Assembly: GCA_030590185.1 (NCBI GenBank)
Contig: JAUUZB010000001.1
Coordinates: 1 to 22,429, forward strand
From: Deltaproteobacteria bacterium
GTDB lineage: Bacteria; Myxococcota; XYA12-FULL-58-9; JAUUZB01
DNA length: 22,429 bases
Direction: 5' to 3'
Shown in pieces: positions 6,657 through 13,907 of the stretch (its first letter is position 1; each line of letters opens with the position of its first letter). The position numbers and the translations under genes are program-made. The notes beneath the pieces are model-generated. The model searched no databases and was not told where the DNA came from. It was given only the letters and a program-made list of their open reading frames with translations.

Positions 6657-8873
6657 ATGACCGACGCAGGGGCAGCCAGCGGCGCAAAGGCCGACACGCA
6701 GCTCGACGCTCGCATCCTTCAGCTCATCCTCAAGGGTCAGCTCAAGGAGACCAGCTCGGTCGCCGACAGCGACACCGGCGAGGCGGTGCTGCTCGCTGAC
6801 CACCCGCGTTTCTCCAAGGTCCTGCACCTAGCAAGGGTTAACCGCAGCCTCGGCATCCTCAAGAACATCTCCTGGTGGGCCTCCCGAGATCCCGAGTGGA
6901 GCAACACCCTGACCAACAAGCCGATGGCCCAGGCGCTGTTCGAGACCGCGCGCCAGCACGCCACCGGCTTCCTCGTCATCCAAAACGAAGAGCAGGCCAA
7001 GATCATAGCGTTCTCGGCCGGCCTCACCATCGCGGTCGGCTCGAACCTCAAGCGCGAGCACCTCCACGAGGTGATCATGGCCGACAACGGGGTCGAAGAG
7101 GCGGCCATGGCCGAGGCCCAGGCGCACGCCGAGGCGAACCAACGCGAGCTGGAATGGGCGCTCCTCGATGAGGACCTGCTCGAGGTCGACGATCTGCTCG
7201 GCTACTACGAACACCAGGCCCACCGCCGGCTGTTCGATCTCTTCGAGTGGCGCAGCGGCGACATCGGCTTCCACGTCGATGACCGCGCCGCCCAACTCGA
7301 GAACGTCGTCAACATGCCGTTGATGACGCTGCTGCGCAGTGGTTGTTGGGAGAAGCGAGCGGTGGGCACTTCGCAACTGCAAGCCGCCTGCGCACCGATC
7401 CTCGAGCACCCGGAGCCCCTGCGGCTGCTGCAACCGATCGGCACTCTCAAGTTCGGCCTCACCGAAATCGAAGCGATCGTGGTTGCCGCGGCCAAGAACC
7501 ACGCCCAGCCGAGCGGCCTGCTGGTCGACCTCGAACGCATTGGGCCCGAGGCGGTGGTCGAGGGCCTACGCTTCCTCTACCTGTTCACCCAGGTAGGGAT
7601 GATCGGCGTCGAAGGTCCGGAGCACGCCCAGCCAATCCTCGAGGACATCGAGGCGGAGGATGGGACCGGGGCCAGCCCCGACTTCGGCGAGATGATGCTC
7701 CCGATCATGGGGCTGGATCCCGGCGACGCTGGCGCCCGGCCGCTGAGCGGCAAGGGCAAGCGACGGATGACCGGCCCGGTCGGCGTGCAGGCGGTTAAAC
7801 CCGAACGCCGGATGACCGGCTCGAGCCAGCTCAAGGAGTATCGGCTCCAGTTGCAACTCGAGGCCGAGGGCCGGCGACTGCTCAACGCTGGCCAGTACGG
7901 CGAGGCGGTGACCAAGTTCAAGCAGCTGATCGAGCGCCAGGACCGGCCGGTGCAGGCGCTGGCCTACCTGTCGGTGGCGGCGCTGCTCACCGGCACGCCC
8001 GAGGGACGCAACAACTGCCAGGACTACGCCAGCCGCGCCGTCGACCTCGACAAAGAGAGCGCCCTGGCCCACGCCGCCATGGCGCGGGTGTTGGGCGGAC
8101 TCGGCCGCAAGGGCGCCGACCGGCACGAGAAACGTGCGCTCGCCCTCTCACAGTACAACGACTCCTGGTACCTCGAGGTCAAGGGCCTGCTCGAGCTCGG
8201 CCGCGCCAAGCCCAAGCTAGCGGCAGATGGAGCGCCGGGGGCGGTGGCGCTGGTCGCCAGCCTGCTGCTCTTCGCCTGCCTGTTCGTGGGCGCCAACCTG
8301 CTCGGCAAGGGCGCCACCGAGTACCTCTACTCCGGCGACGACTGGTTCTTCTATGTGCGCCGGGGCAGCCTGCTCGTCATCGGGCTGCTCGGCCTCAAGC
8401 TGGCCACCCGCGCCCCCTTCCTGCGCCTGTTCAAGGAGCTACGCTTCAACTTCGTGTTCGCGGCCACCTTCTTCGCGCTGATCTGGGGTTCCCTGGTCGG
8501 CTTCCTCTCCCCGGGCCAACGGGTCGATGGCTCCCTCGCGGTGGTGTTGGGGCTCACGGTCTTTCACGTCTTCTCCGAGGAGGTCTTCTTCCGTGGTTTC
8601 GTCACCCGTGCGTTGTTGGACCAATTCGGAGGCGACTGGCAGCGGGCGATACCGATATCGGCCTTGCTCTATGGCGCCTACCACCTGACCTACTATTCCT
8701 TCTGGGTGGAGACGGAGCTCGGCCCCAAGTTCTATTGGTGCGCGGTGATCGGCCTGTTCGCCGGCATCCCCTACGCGCTGCTCTACCAGCGCACCAAGGG
8801 CATCACCGCGCCGCTGGTGTGCCACCTGGGGGTCAACGGCATCATGATGGCTCGCTCGCTGTTGGGCTTCTGA
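6657..8873 (+). CDS. DUF4388 (PATAN)-like / TPR / CPBP membrane protease fusion
   Basis: The product from ATG 6657 is 738 residues. Residues of about 60-330 look like DUF4388/PATAN segments (ATGFLVIQNEEQAKIIAFSAG; RLFDLFEWRSGDIGFHVDD), common in delta-type signalling proteins. A low-complexity linker (about 345-390, with repeated RRMTG) leads to a TPR-like helical part (about 395-520; EAVTKFKQLIERQDRP). The last 215 residues hold several hydrophobic helices and CPBP/Abi-type motifs: EEVFFRG (641-647), AYHLTYYSF, and CHLGVNG near the end. CPBP proteins are intramembrane glutamate proteases related to Rce1. The combination suggests a protease controlled by cytoplasmic protein contacts; that is inference. 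The frame is open back to 6084, but that part is antisense to the M48 gene; GTG 6636 is an alternative start. Confidence 0.85.
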   Translation: MTDAGAASGAKADTQLDARILQLILKGQLKETSSVADSDTGEAVLLADHPRFSKVLHLARVNRSLGILKNISWWASRDPEWSNTLTNKPMAQALFETARQHATGFLVIQNEEQAKIIAFSAGLTIAVGSNLKREHLHEVIMADNGVEEAAMAEAQAHAEANQRELEWALLDEDLLEVDDLLGYYEHQAHRRLFDLFEWRSGDIGFHVDDRAAQLENVVNMPLMTLLRSGCWEKRAVGTSQLQAACAPILEHPEPLRLLQPIGTLKFGLTEIEAIVVAAAKNHAQPSGLLVDLERIGPEAVVEGLRFLYLFTQVGMIGVEGPEHAQPILEDIEAEDGTGASPDFGEMMLPIMGLDPGDAGARPLSGKGKRRMTGPVGVQAVKPERRMTGSSQLKEYRLQLQLEAEGRRLLNAGQYGEAVTKFKQLIERQDRPVQALAYLSVAALLTGTPEGRNNCQDYASRAVDLDKESALAHAAMARVLGGLGRKGADRHEKRALALSQYNDSWYLEVKGLLELGRAKPKLAADGAPGAVALVASLLLFACLFVGANLLGKGATEYLYSGDDWFFYVRRGSLLVIGLLGLKLATRAPFLRLFKELRFNFVFAATFFALIWGSLVGFLSPGQRVDGSLAVVLGLTVFHVFSEEVFFRGFVTRALLDQFGGDWQRAIPISALLYGAYHLTYYSFWVETELGPKFYWCAVIGLFAGIPYALLYQRTKGITAPLVCHLGVNGIMMARSLLGF

Positions 8874-8924
8874 GCCCTTCGCCAAAAACTACCGACTCGA
8901 GGCGTCACCCCCTACCATGGCGGC

Positions 8925-9656
8925 GTGCCCTGGTTGTTGCTCCTCACCCTTACCGCTGGCCCGGCCGACCTGCCGGTGGTGGTTATCGATCCCGGCCACG
9001 GCGGCACGCATGATGGCGCGGTGGGGGTGTGCGGCGCCAAGGAAAAAGAGATCGCGCTGGCCATCTCTCTGGAGCTGGGCAAGATGCTGGAGGCCAGCGG
9101 CCGCGCCGAGGTCGTGTACACGCGCACCACCGACGTCCACGTGGAGCTCGAGGCGCGCGGGCAGATCGCCAATGGTCAACAGGCGGCATTCTTCCTCTCG
9201 ATTCACGCCAACGCCTCGACCCGCACCAAGACCCGAGGGATCGAAACCTACTTCCTGTCGCGCCACGGCGCCGACCGGCGCGCCTCGGAGCTCGTCTCGA
9301 GAGAGAACGAGGGTCGCACCATTGCTACCGCCGTACCCGAGGATGATCTCAGTTTGATCTTGCAGGGCCTGAGCCTGCAGGCCTCCCACGTCGAGAGCCA
9401 ACAGCTGGCCCTCAGCCTTCAGGAGAGCCTCAACGGGCTGATGGAGGCGGGCGGCCGTGGCGTTCTGCAGGAGCCCTTCATCGTGTTGCTCGAGGCCCGC
9501 GTCCCAGCCGCGCTGGTGGAGGTTGGCTTCTTGACCAACCAGGAGGAGTGCTTGCTGCTGGCCAACATCGCCTACCAGCGCAAGCTCGCCCGCGCCCTGA
9601 TGATCGCCATCATCACGCATCTGTCGCGGCGCAGCCCGGTGATCGCCCAACGTTGA
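8925..9656 (+). CDS. N-acetylmuramoyl-L-alanine amidase (Amidase_3)
   Basis: This 243-residue protein is an Amidase_3 (AmiA/B/C-type) enzyme that cuts the bond between MurNAc and L-Ala in peptidoglycan. Visible motifs: VVIDPGHGG (first zinc His), KEKEIAL (zinc Glu), FLSIHANAS (second zinc His) and [13 protein letters not shown] (catalytic Glu). The start is GTG 8925, giving a short hydrophobic N-terminus ([12 protein letters not shown]) that lacks the basic residues of a classical signal peptide but could still export the enzyme. No AMIN domain or other cell-wall binding domain is present, so it is the catalytic core alone. It follows the CPBP gene by 51 bases and precedes rph by about 58 bases; it may be co-transcribed with the former. 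Confidence 0.93.
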   Translation: MPWLLLLTLTAGPADLPVVVIDPGHGGTHDGAVGVCGAKEKEIALAISLELGKMLEASGRAEVVYTRTTDVHVELEARGQIANGQQAAFFLSIHANASTRTKTRGIETYFLSRHGADRRASELVSRENEGRTIATAVPEDDLSLILQGLSLQASHVESQQLALSLQESLNGLMEAGGRGVLQEPFIVLLEARVPAALVEVGFLTNQEECLLLANIAYQRKLARALMIAIITHLSRRSPVIAQR

Positions 9657-9688
9657 GGCGCCCGGCGTTCGGGTCTTCATCCGCGGTC

Positions 9689-9717
9689 TTGACTTTGTGT
9701 CGACCCTTGCCGATATG
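9689..9717 (+). promoter_or_regulatory. Possible promoter for rph-rdgB
   Basis: TTGACT (9689-9694, 5 of 6) is separated by 17 bases from GATATG (9712-9717, 3 of 6 matches to TATAAT). The predicted transcription start is around 9724, which is itself an in-frame ATG of rph. The -10 match is weak, so this is tentative. Confidence 0.35.
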
Positions 9718-10467
9718 CCCGCGATGCCCAGACGCAAAGACGACGAGCTCCGCCCCATCACCATGACCCCGCACTACCTCGTGCACCCCGAAGGTTCGGT
9801 GCTGGTGGCCTTTGGCGACACCAAGGTGATCTGCACCGCTTCGATCGCTGAGCGGGTTCCGCCCTGGCTGTCCGGCAAAGGCCGCGGCTGGGTGACCGCC
9901 GAGTACGACATGCTCCCGCGGGCGACGAACTCCCGCAAGGACCGCGACGCCCGCAAGGGCAAGGTCAACAGCCGCTCCCAGGAGATCAGCCGCCTGATCG
10001 GCCGCTCCCTGCGCGCCGTCACCAACCTGACTGCCCTAGGCGAGCGTTGCATCAACATCGACTGTGACGTCATCCAGGCCGACGGCGGCACCCGTACCGC
10101 CTCGGTCACCGGCGGCTTCGTCGCCCTCGCCCTCGCGGTCAAGCAGCTGCAAAAGGCCGGCCGCGCCAAACCGGACTGCTTCGCGCAGGAGGTGGCGGCG
10201 ATTTCGGTCGGCATGGTCGACGGCGTCCCGGTGCTCGACCTCGACTACAGCATGGACTCGCGCGCCGAGGTCGACATGAACGTCGTGATGACCGCCAACG
10301 GCGCCCTAGCCGAGATCCAAGGCACCGCCGAGGGCGCGACCTTCAACCGCGGGGACCTCGACGCCATGCTCGACCTCGCCTTTGGAGCCCTGCCAAAGCT
10401 CATCGAGCTGCAAAAGGCTGCCATCGACACACCCCTGGCTGACGAGCCGGTGACGGTGGGCGCGTGA
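9715..10467 (+). CDS. rph: Ribonuclease PH
   Basis: RNase PH is a phosphate-dependent 3'-5' exoribonuclease that trims tRNA 3' ends; it works as a hexameric ring. The sequence matches along its whole length: DELRPITMT near the N-terminus, [72 protein letters not shown] and [15 protein letters not shown] with the catalytic-site Asp residues. Starts are ambiguous: GTG 9697, ATG 9715 and ATG 9724 are in frame and none has a good Shine-Dalgarno. ATG 9715 gives 250 residues, ATG 9724 gives 247, both normal for the family. The stop overlaps the GTG start of the next gene (GTGA, 10464-10467). This pairing with rdgB is common in bacteria. Confidence 0.96.
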   Translation: MPAMPRRKDDELRPITMTPHYLVHPEGSVLVAFGDTKVICTASIAERVPPWLSGKGRGWVTAEYDMLPRATNSRKDRDARKGKVNSRSQEISRLIGRSLRAVTNLTALGERCINIDCDVIQADGGTRTASVTGGFVALALAVKQLQKAGRAKPDCFAQEVAAISVGMVDGVPVLDLDYSMDSRAEVDMNVVMTANGALAEIQGTAEGATFNRGDLDAMLDLAFGALPKLIELQKAAIDTPLADEPVTVGA

Positions 10468-11051
10468 AGCTGCTGCGCATCGGGACCACCAACAACCACA
10501 AGCTGCGCGAGTTTCGCGAGATGCTCGAGCCGCTCGGCTTCGAGGTGCGGGGCGTCGAGGATCTCGGAGACTTCGATGTCGTCGAAGACGGCGACACCTT
10601 CGCCGCCAACGCCATCAAGAAAGCCCAGGCGTTGGTCGAGCGCACCGGCGCGGCGGCGGTGGCCGATGACTCCGGCCTGGTGGTCGACGCCCTCGACGGC
10701 GCCCCCGGCGTCTACTCAGCGCGCTACGCCGGGGTCGAGCCGCCCCTTCACGATGCGGCCAACCGGGAGAAACTCCTGGTCGAGCTCAGGGGCGTCCCGG
10801 ATGGTGAGCGCACGGCGCGTTTCGTTTGCGCCCTGGCCCATTGCCGCCCGGGCGAGGAGCCCGAGGTTTTCAGTGGCACCCTCGAAGGCCGCATCGGCCA
10901 CGACGAACGGGGCGAAAACGGCTTTGGTTACGACTCGCTCTTCATCGTCGAAGGCGACACCCGCACCTCGGCCGAGCTGAGCCCCGAGGAGAAGAATCGC
11001 ATCAGCCACCGCGGCCGCGCCCTGCAAGAGTTTCTCGCCCACCTCGCCTGA
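10464..11051 (+). CDS. rdgB: XTP/dITP diphosphatase (RdgB/HAM1 family)
   Basis: This 195-residue enzyme removes non-canonical purine triphosphates (dITP, XTP) by hydrolysis to monophosphate and pyrophosphate, keeping them out of DNA and RNA. Family motifs: [12 protein letters not shown] (substrate-binding TxNxxK), [38 protein letters not shown] (catalytic DDSGL) and [11 protein letters not shown], followed by SHRGRAL near the C-terminus. Length is normal. The GTG start overlaps the rph stop by four bases, so translation is coupled. An AAGGAGGA sequence lies directly after its stop with no start codon in range. Confidence 0.96.
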   Translation: MKLLRIGTTNNHKLREFREMLEPLGFEVRGVEDLGDFDVVEDGDTFAANAIKKAQALVERTGAAAVADDSGLVVDALDGAPGVYSARYAGVEPPLHDAANREKLLVELRGVPDGERTARFVCALAHCRPGEEPEVFSGTLEGRIGHDERGENGFGYDSLFIVEGDTRTSAELSPEEKNRISHRGRALQEFLAHLA

Positions 11052-11063
11052 AAAGGAGGATCT

Positions 11064-11086
11064 CGGCAAAGGCAATTTTTTTGCCG
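11064..11086 (+). other. Inverted repeat after rdgB
   Basis: CGGCAAA (11064-11070) pairs with TTTGCCG (11080-11086). A competing inner hairpin pairs GGCAA (11071-11075) with TTGCC (11081-11085) around TTTTT. The T run is inside the structure, not after it, so this is not a canonical intrinsic terminator. It lies in the 102-base gap before the M14 gene and might end or attenuate the rph-rdgB transcript. Confidence 0.35.
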
Positions 11087-11153
11087 AATCTTTCGCAACT
11101 GAATTGCGCCGGTTTTTCGACGGATCGGGATCGGGCCCCGATACTGCGACCCG

Positions 11154-12605
11154 ATGCGCACCATCGGAGGATTTTTCGGCTGTCTGCTCGCGGGCTCGTT
11201 GTTAGCCCTGTTGCCCGCGGCCAGCTACGCACAGAGCTCACGGGCTGGTGACCGCGTCGGGGATCTCCATGGGGAGTCGATCGATCGTCTAATCCGGGAA
11301 GTGCCCAGCGACGACTGGGCAGTTTGGACCGGCTCGGAACGGGGTTGGCAGCAGTCCGATCCGGACTATCGCGCCCAACGTGGGTTACCCCCGCAGCCGA
11401 CAGCGGACGGCTTTCGGCTCGACTCCAGCTACAAAGACGCGGCGATGGTCGCCGATCTGCTCGCCGGCTATGCCCGGCGATATCCTGAGCTCACCCACCT
11501 CGAGCGAATCGGCAACAGCCTAGAGGGCCGGCCACTGTTGGCCTTGAAGATCTCGGACAATGCGGCGCGCTCGGAGCCGGAGCCGGCCATCCTCCTCGAC
11601 GGCGCCCACCACGGCCGGGAGCTGATGGCTACCGACATGGTGCTCGACGCCATCCAGACCCTGCTCTCTGGCTACGCCCGCGACCCACGCATCAAGCGCT
11701 ACGTCGACAACTTCGAGATCTGGTGCGTGCCCCTGGTCAACCCGGACGGCAATCACGCCTATCTCAACCTCTCCACGGCCGCCGGCCGCAAGAACAAGCG
11801 CGACACCGATGGCGATGGCCTCATCGACGCCAGCGAAGGGGTAGATCTGAACCGCAACTATCCGTTCGAGTGGGGCAGCCTGAGCCAGTGGGGCCCGCCC
11901 AAGGGTCCTCGACACCGCTACTACCCAGGCCCATCGGCTGCCTCGGAACCGGAGACCCGCGCCATGATCGGCCTCGCCCGGCGCGAGCGCTACGTGGCCG
12001 CGATCTCGTACCACACCAAGGGGACGGTCATCATGCCGCCCTATGCCGCGGCCGGCATCGACTCCCCGCTCAACGACGAGGCCTGGCCCGTGGCCCAGGC
12101 GGTGGCCGACGCCACCCCGATCCAACCGAACGGCAAGCGCTATCGACTGCGCAGTCGCCTGTACCCCGTGGACGGCGTGGCCAAGGACTGGCTGCGCGCC
12201 GAGATCGGGACGGTCGCCATGGTCGTCGAGGGCCCCTTCAACAACCCCCGCGATCGACTGCGGCGCATGTCCGCCATCCAGGCGAGTCGCCCCCTGTGGA
12301 AGACACTGCTCGACCGTTTCCTCGCTGGCCCGAGCGTCACCGGCCGGATCACCGATGAGGACGGCGTCCCGTTGACCGCCGAGGTGCGCATCATGGAGAT
12401 CGTGCCGCGTGCCGGGGAGCGTTGGACCAACCGACCGCGCGACGGCCTTTACGCCCGCTATCTCCCGTCCACCGGCACCTACACCATCCGCGTCGAGGCA
12501 CCTGGCTATGAGCCAGCCCAATTGCGCTTGCGGGTCGATGAGGATCGGGTGGACGTCGACTTCGTGCTCTACCCCGAATCACCACTGCTCGCCGCGAACC
12601 AGTAA
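11154..12605 (+). CDS. Secreted M14 zinc carboxypeptidase with C-terminal regulatory-like domain
   Basis: The 483-residue product has a Sec signal peptide (MRTIGGFFGCLLAGSLLALL, cleavage probably after ASYA). The M14 catalytic domain (about 85-385) has the zinc motif H153-G-R-E156 in DGAHHGRELMATDMV, NPDGNHAYL, DLNRNYPFEWG (substrate-binding Arg 234), the third zinc ligand H287 in SYHTKG, and the catalytic Glu in VVEGPFNNP (359). A carboxypeptidase-D regulatory-like beta-sandwich follows (about 395-478; VTGRITDEDGVPLTAEVRI). Just before DLNRN there is DTDGDGLIDASEG, a calcium-loop-like insertion. The enzyme should remove C-terminal amino acids from peptides outside the cytoplasm. No obvious operon partner; it follows rdgB by 102 bases. 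Confidence 0.92.
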   Translation: MRTIGGFFGCLLAGSLLALLPAASYAQSSRAGDRVGDLHGESIDRLIREVPSDDWAVWTGSERGWQQSDPDYRAQRGLPPQPTADGFRLDSSYKDAAMVADLLAGYARRYPELTHLERIGNSLEGRPLLALKISDNAARSEPEPAILLDGAHHGRELMATDMVLDAIQTLLSGYARDPRIKRYVDNFEIWCVPLVNPDGNHAYLNLSTAAGRKNKRDTDGDGLIDASEGVDLNRNYPFEWGSLSQWGPPKGPRHRYYPGPSAASEPETRAMIGLARRERYVAAISYHTKGTVIMPPYAAAGIDSPLNDEAWPVAQAVADATPIQPNGKRYRLRSRLYPVDGVAKDWLRAEIGTVAMVVEGPFNNPRDRLRRMSAIQASRPLWKTLLDRFLAGPSVTGRITDEDGVPLTAEVRIMEIVPRAGERWTNRPRDGLYARYLPSTGTYTIRVEAPGYEPAQLRLRVDEDRVDVDFVLYPESPLLAANQ

Positions 12606-12735
12606 GGCAAACGGTCTTGAAGTGCTCCTTCGGCGACTCCTCGCCCAAGGAAGTATTTGGCCAGCTGTCGATGGTGAGGTGTCGCGCTGAAGCCCGCCCC
12701 TATTGCCCCGGGGGCCGAATCCGTGGACGCCTGCC

Positions 12736-12764
12736 TTGTGGCGATGGCACGGACGGGGTATGAT
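12736..12764 (+). promoter_or_regulatory. Possible promoter of the Tyr-rich lipoprotein gene
   Basis: TTGTGG (12736-12741, 3 of 6) and TATGAT (12759-12764, 5 of 6) are 17 bases apart in the 210-base gap after the M14 gene. A transcript would start near 12771 and have a leader of about 45 bases ending in the GAGGGGG ribosome site. Confidence 0.4.
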
Positions 12765-12815
12765 CCCATATCCAACCTACATAGCAACGTTACCTGCGAC
12801 TTGAGGGGGTCTCCC

Positions 12816-13181
12816 GTGAACGAGAAGAAAACCAAACAGCAAACCGCGACTGCCAACGTCAACGAGACGATCGAGAATTCTTCCCGTCGCGACTTTTTCA
12901 AGCAGACCTATTCGACCGCGCTGGTGGGATTGCTATTTGGCGCCACCGCGACATCTCTGTCGGCGTGTGGCGCTGGTTATAGTGATTATACGGATACTGC
13001 CGGGTCAGGCAGCGGATACGGCAATTTTGCCGGTTACAACGACTACGGCGCCTATACTGACTATAGTTATTCCGATTACTACAGCTACTACGATTACTAC
13101 AGCTACTACGATTACTATTCCTACTCCGACTATTCCTACTATACCGACTACTACAGCAACTACTATAATTACTCCGCCTGA
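12816..13181 (+). CDS. Tat-exported, tyrosine-rich lipoprotein of unknown function
   Basis: From GTG 12816, preceded by a GAGGGGG ribosome site, the product is 121 residues. A basic, Gln/Thr/Asn-rich N-terminus leads to a model twin-arginine motif, SSRRDFFKQ, then a hydrophobic stretch (ALVGLLFGATATSLSAC) ending in a lipobox with Cys. After that Cys, about 70 residues remain, of which 27 are Tyr; the rest are mostly Ser, Asp, Gly, Thr and Asn, with no Cys, His, Trp, Lys or Arg. The tail contains the repeat DYYSYY. I recognise no family. The Tat route implies folding or cofactor loading before export, which is odd for such a simple sequence. It is convergent with the DsrC-like cluster end (60 bases). 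Tyrosine cross-linking, radical relay or adhesion are only guesses. Confidence 0.8.
   Translation: MNEKKTKQQTATANVNETIENSSRRDFFKQTYSTALVGLLFGATATSLSACGAGYSDYTDTAGSGSGYGNFAGYNDYGAYTDYSYSDYYSYYDYYSYYDYYSYSDYSYYTDYYSNYYNYSA
13074..13127 (+). repeat. 18-base tandem repeat within the Tyr-rich tail
   Basis: GATTACTACAGCTACTAC occurs twice exactly (13074-13091, 13092-13109) and a third, diverged copy follows (13110-13127). Each unit encodes Asp-Tyr-Tyr-Ser-Tyr-Tyr (the third Asp-Tyr-Tyr-Ser-Tyr-Ser). The perfect copies suggest recent expansion by slippage or unequal recombination. Confidence 0.9.
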
Positions 13182-13184
13182 TCG

Positions 13185-13245
13185 CTGAGGGGCAGCGCGT
13201 GTCTCACGCGGTAGGACGACAACGGTGTTGGCAGCGACCCCTCAG
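13185..13245. terminator. Long-loop inverted repeat between convergent genes
   Basis: CTGAGGGG (13185-13192) is complementary to CCCCTCAG (13238-13245), with an inner hairpin CGCGTG-TCT-CACGCG in the loop. It sits between the Tyr-rich lipoprotein gene and the 3' end of the tandem DsrC-like gene and overlaps the latter's stop codon. Neither strand has a T run after the stem, so a role in termination or mRNA stability is only suggested by position. Confidence 0.35.
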
Positions 13246-13886
13246 GCAAAAAACGGCAACCCCGCCACCCTACAGGCCCCCCGCCGGTAACCGGTAGGAA
13301 ATAGCTCATAGAGCTCCTCGAGACTCAGACCACTCGTGGAACAGGCCTCAAACACGGTCGGCAGGGCGCGCTTCTCCACAAAATAACTACGCAGAAAACG
13401 GATCACCCGCCAGTGCAGCTCGCTCGGCTCGTCAGGTCCCTCGAGGCCGAGCATCACCAGGGCCACGAATCCCTCGTCCCACTGTTCACTGTCGATGAGG
13501 AATCCGATCTCGTTGAGATCGTAGCGCCGGGGGTTCGGGAAGGTCGTCTCGTAGGTCAGCAGGGGATTGGTGTCCCATAAAAAAGCGTAATTGATCCCCG
13601 CGACCCTACATGCCCCCCGGTGATAGCCAGCCGGGAACAGGGCGCGCAGCTCAGCGAGGCGCATGGCGTTGTCTATGCAGGCGACCACGGTCAGGGGCAC
13701 GAAGTTACTCTCGATGAACTTGTCCCGCAGGTAGTGGATCACCTGCCAGTGGCGGTCGGTGAGCCCGTCGAGGACGCCAACCTTGATCGCCATGCCGGCG
13801 GCGAAATCCTCGTCCCACTGCTCGGTGGGAAATAGGAAGCCGTGCTCGTCGAGGCCGTAGGCCTTACCCCTGAACTCAAATGACAC
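13242..13886 (-). CDS. Tandem two-domain DsrC-like protein with CysB only
   Basis: From GTG 13886 the product is 214 residues: two DsrC/TusE domains in a row (about 1-105 and 120-214). Each has the family pattern: DEHGFLFPTEQWDED / NEIGFLIDSEQWDEG, then DRHWQVIHYLRDKF / ELHWRVIRFLRSYF, then LFPAGYHRGACRVAG / LFPTGYRRGACRVAG. The Cys of GACRVAG (C93 and C205) is at the CysB position of DsrC. CysA, normally 11 residues further on, is absent: position 104 is Trp, and the protein ends (LPFFA) before the position in domain 2. DsrC carries sulfur between its two Cys in dissimilatory sulfur metabolism; TusE keeps only CysA; a CysB-only tandem form is unusual. GTG 13892 is another possible start. It is the last gene of the cluster, 21 bases after the Rrf2 gene. 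Confidence 0.88.
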   Translation of the reverse strand: MSFEFRGKAYGLDEHGFLFPTEQWDEDFAAGMAIKVGVLDGLTDRHWQVIHYLRDKFIESNFVPLTVVACIDNAMRLAELRALFPAGYHRGACRVAGINYAFLWDTNPLLTYETTFPNPRRYDLNEIGFLIDSEQWDEGFVALVMLGLEGPDEPSELHWRVIRFLRSYFVEKRALPTVFEACSTSGLSLEELYELFPTGYRRGACRVAGLPFFA

Positions 13887-13907
13887 AACCACCCCCCACC
13901 GGCGCGC

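Noticed and set aside
8889..9764. Long minus-strand frame opposite the amidase
   Set aside because: Antisense to clear Amidase_3 motifs; no recognisable domain of its own.
11520..12521. Minus-strand frame of about 330 codons opposite the M14 gene
   Set aside because: A shadow of the carboxypeptidase coding strand, without motifs or a plausible start signal.
13074..13127. CRISPR-like array
   Set aside because: The repeats are directly adjacent 18-base coding units without spacers, in frame with the lipoprotein.
13242..13260. A T6 run just before the stop of the tandem DsrC gene, where a -1 slip would read Cys-Leu and so create a terminal Cys
   Set aside because: The Cys would be 9, not 11, residues after CysB, the new frame continues for more than ten residues instead of ending after CysA, and no stimulating structure is clear. 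It stays a curiosity.
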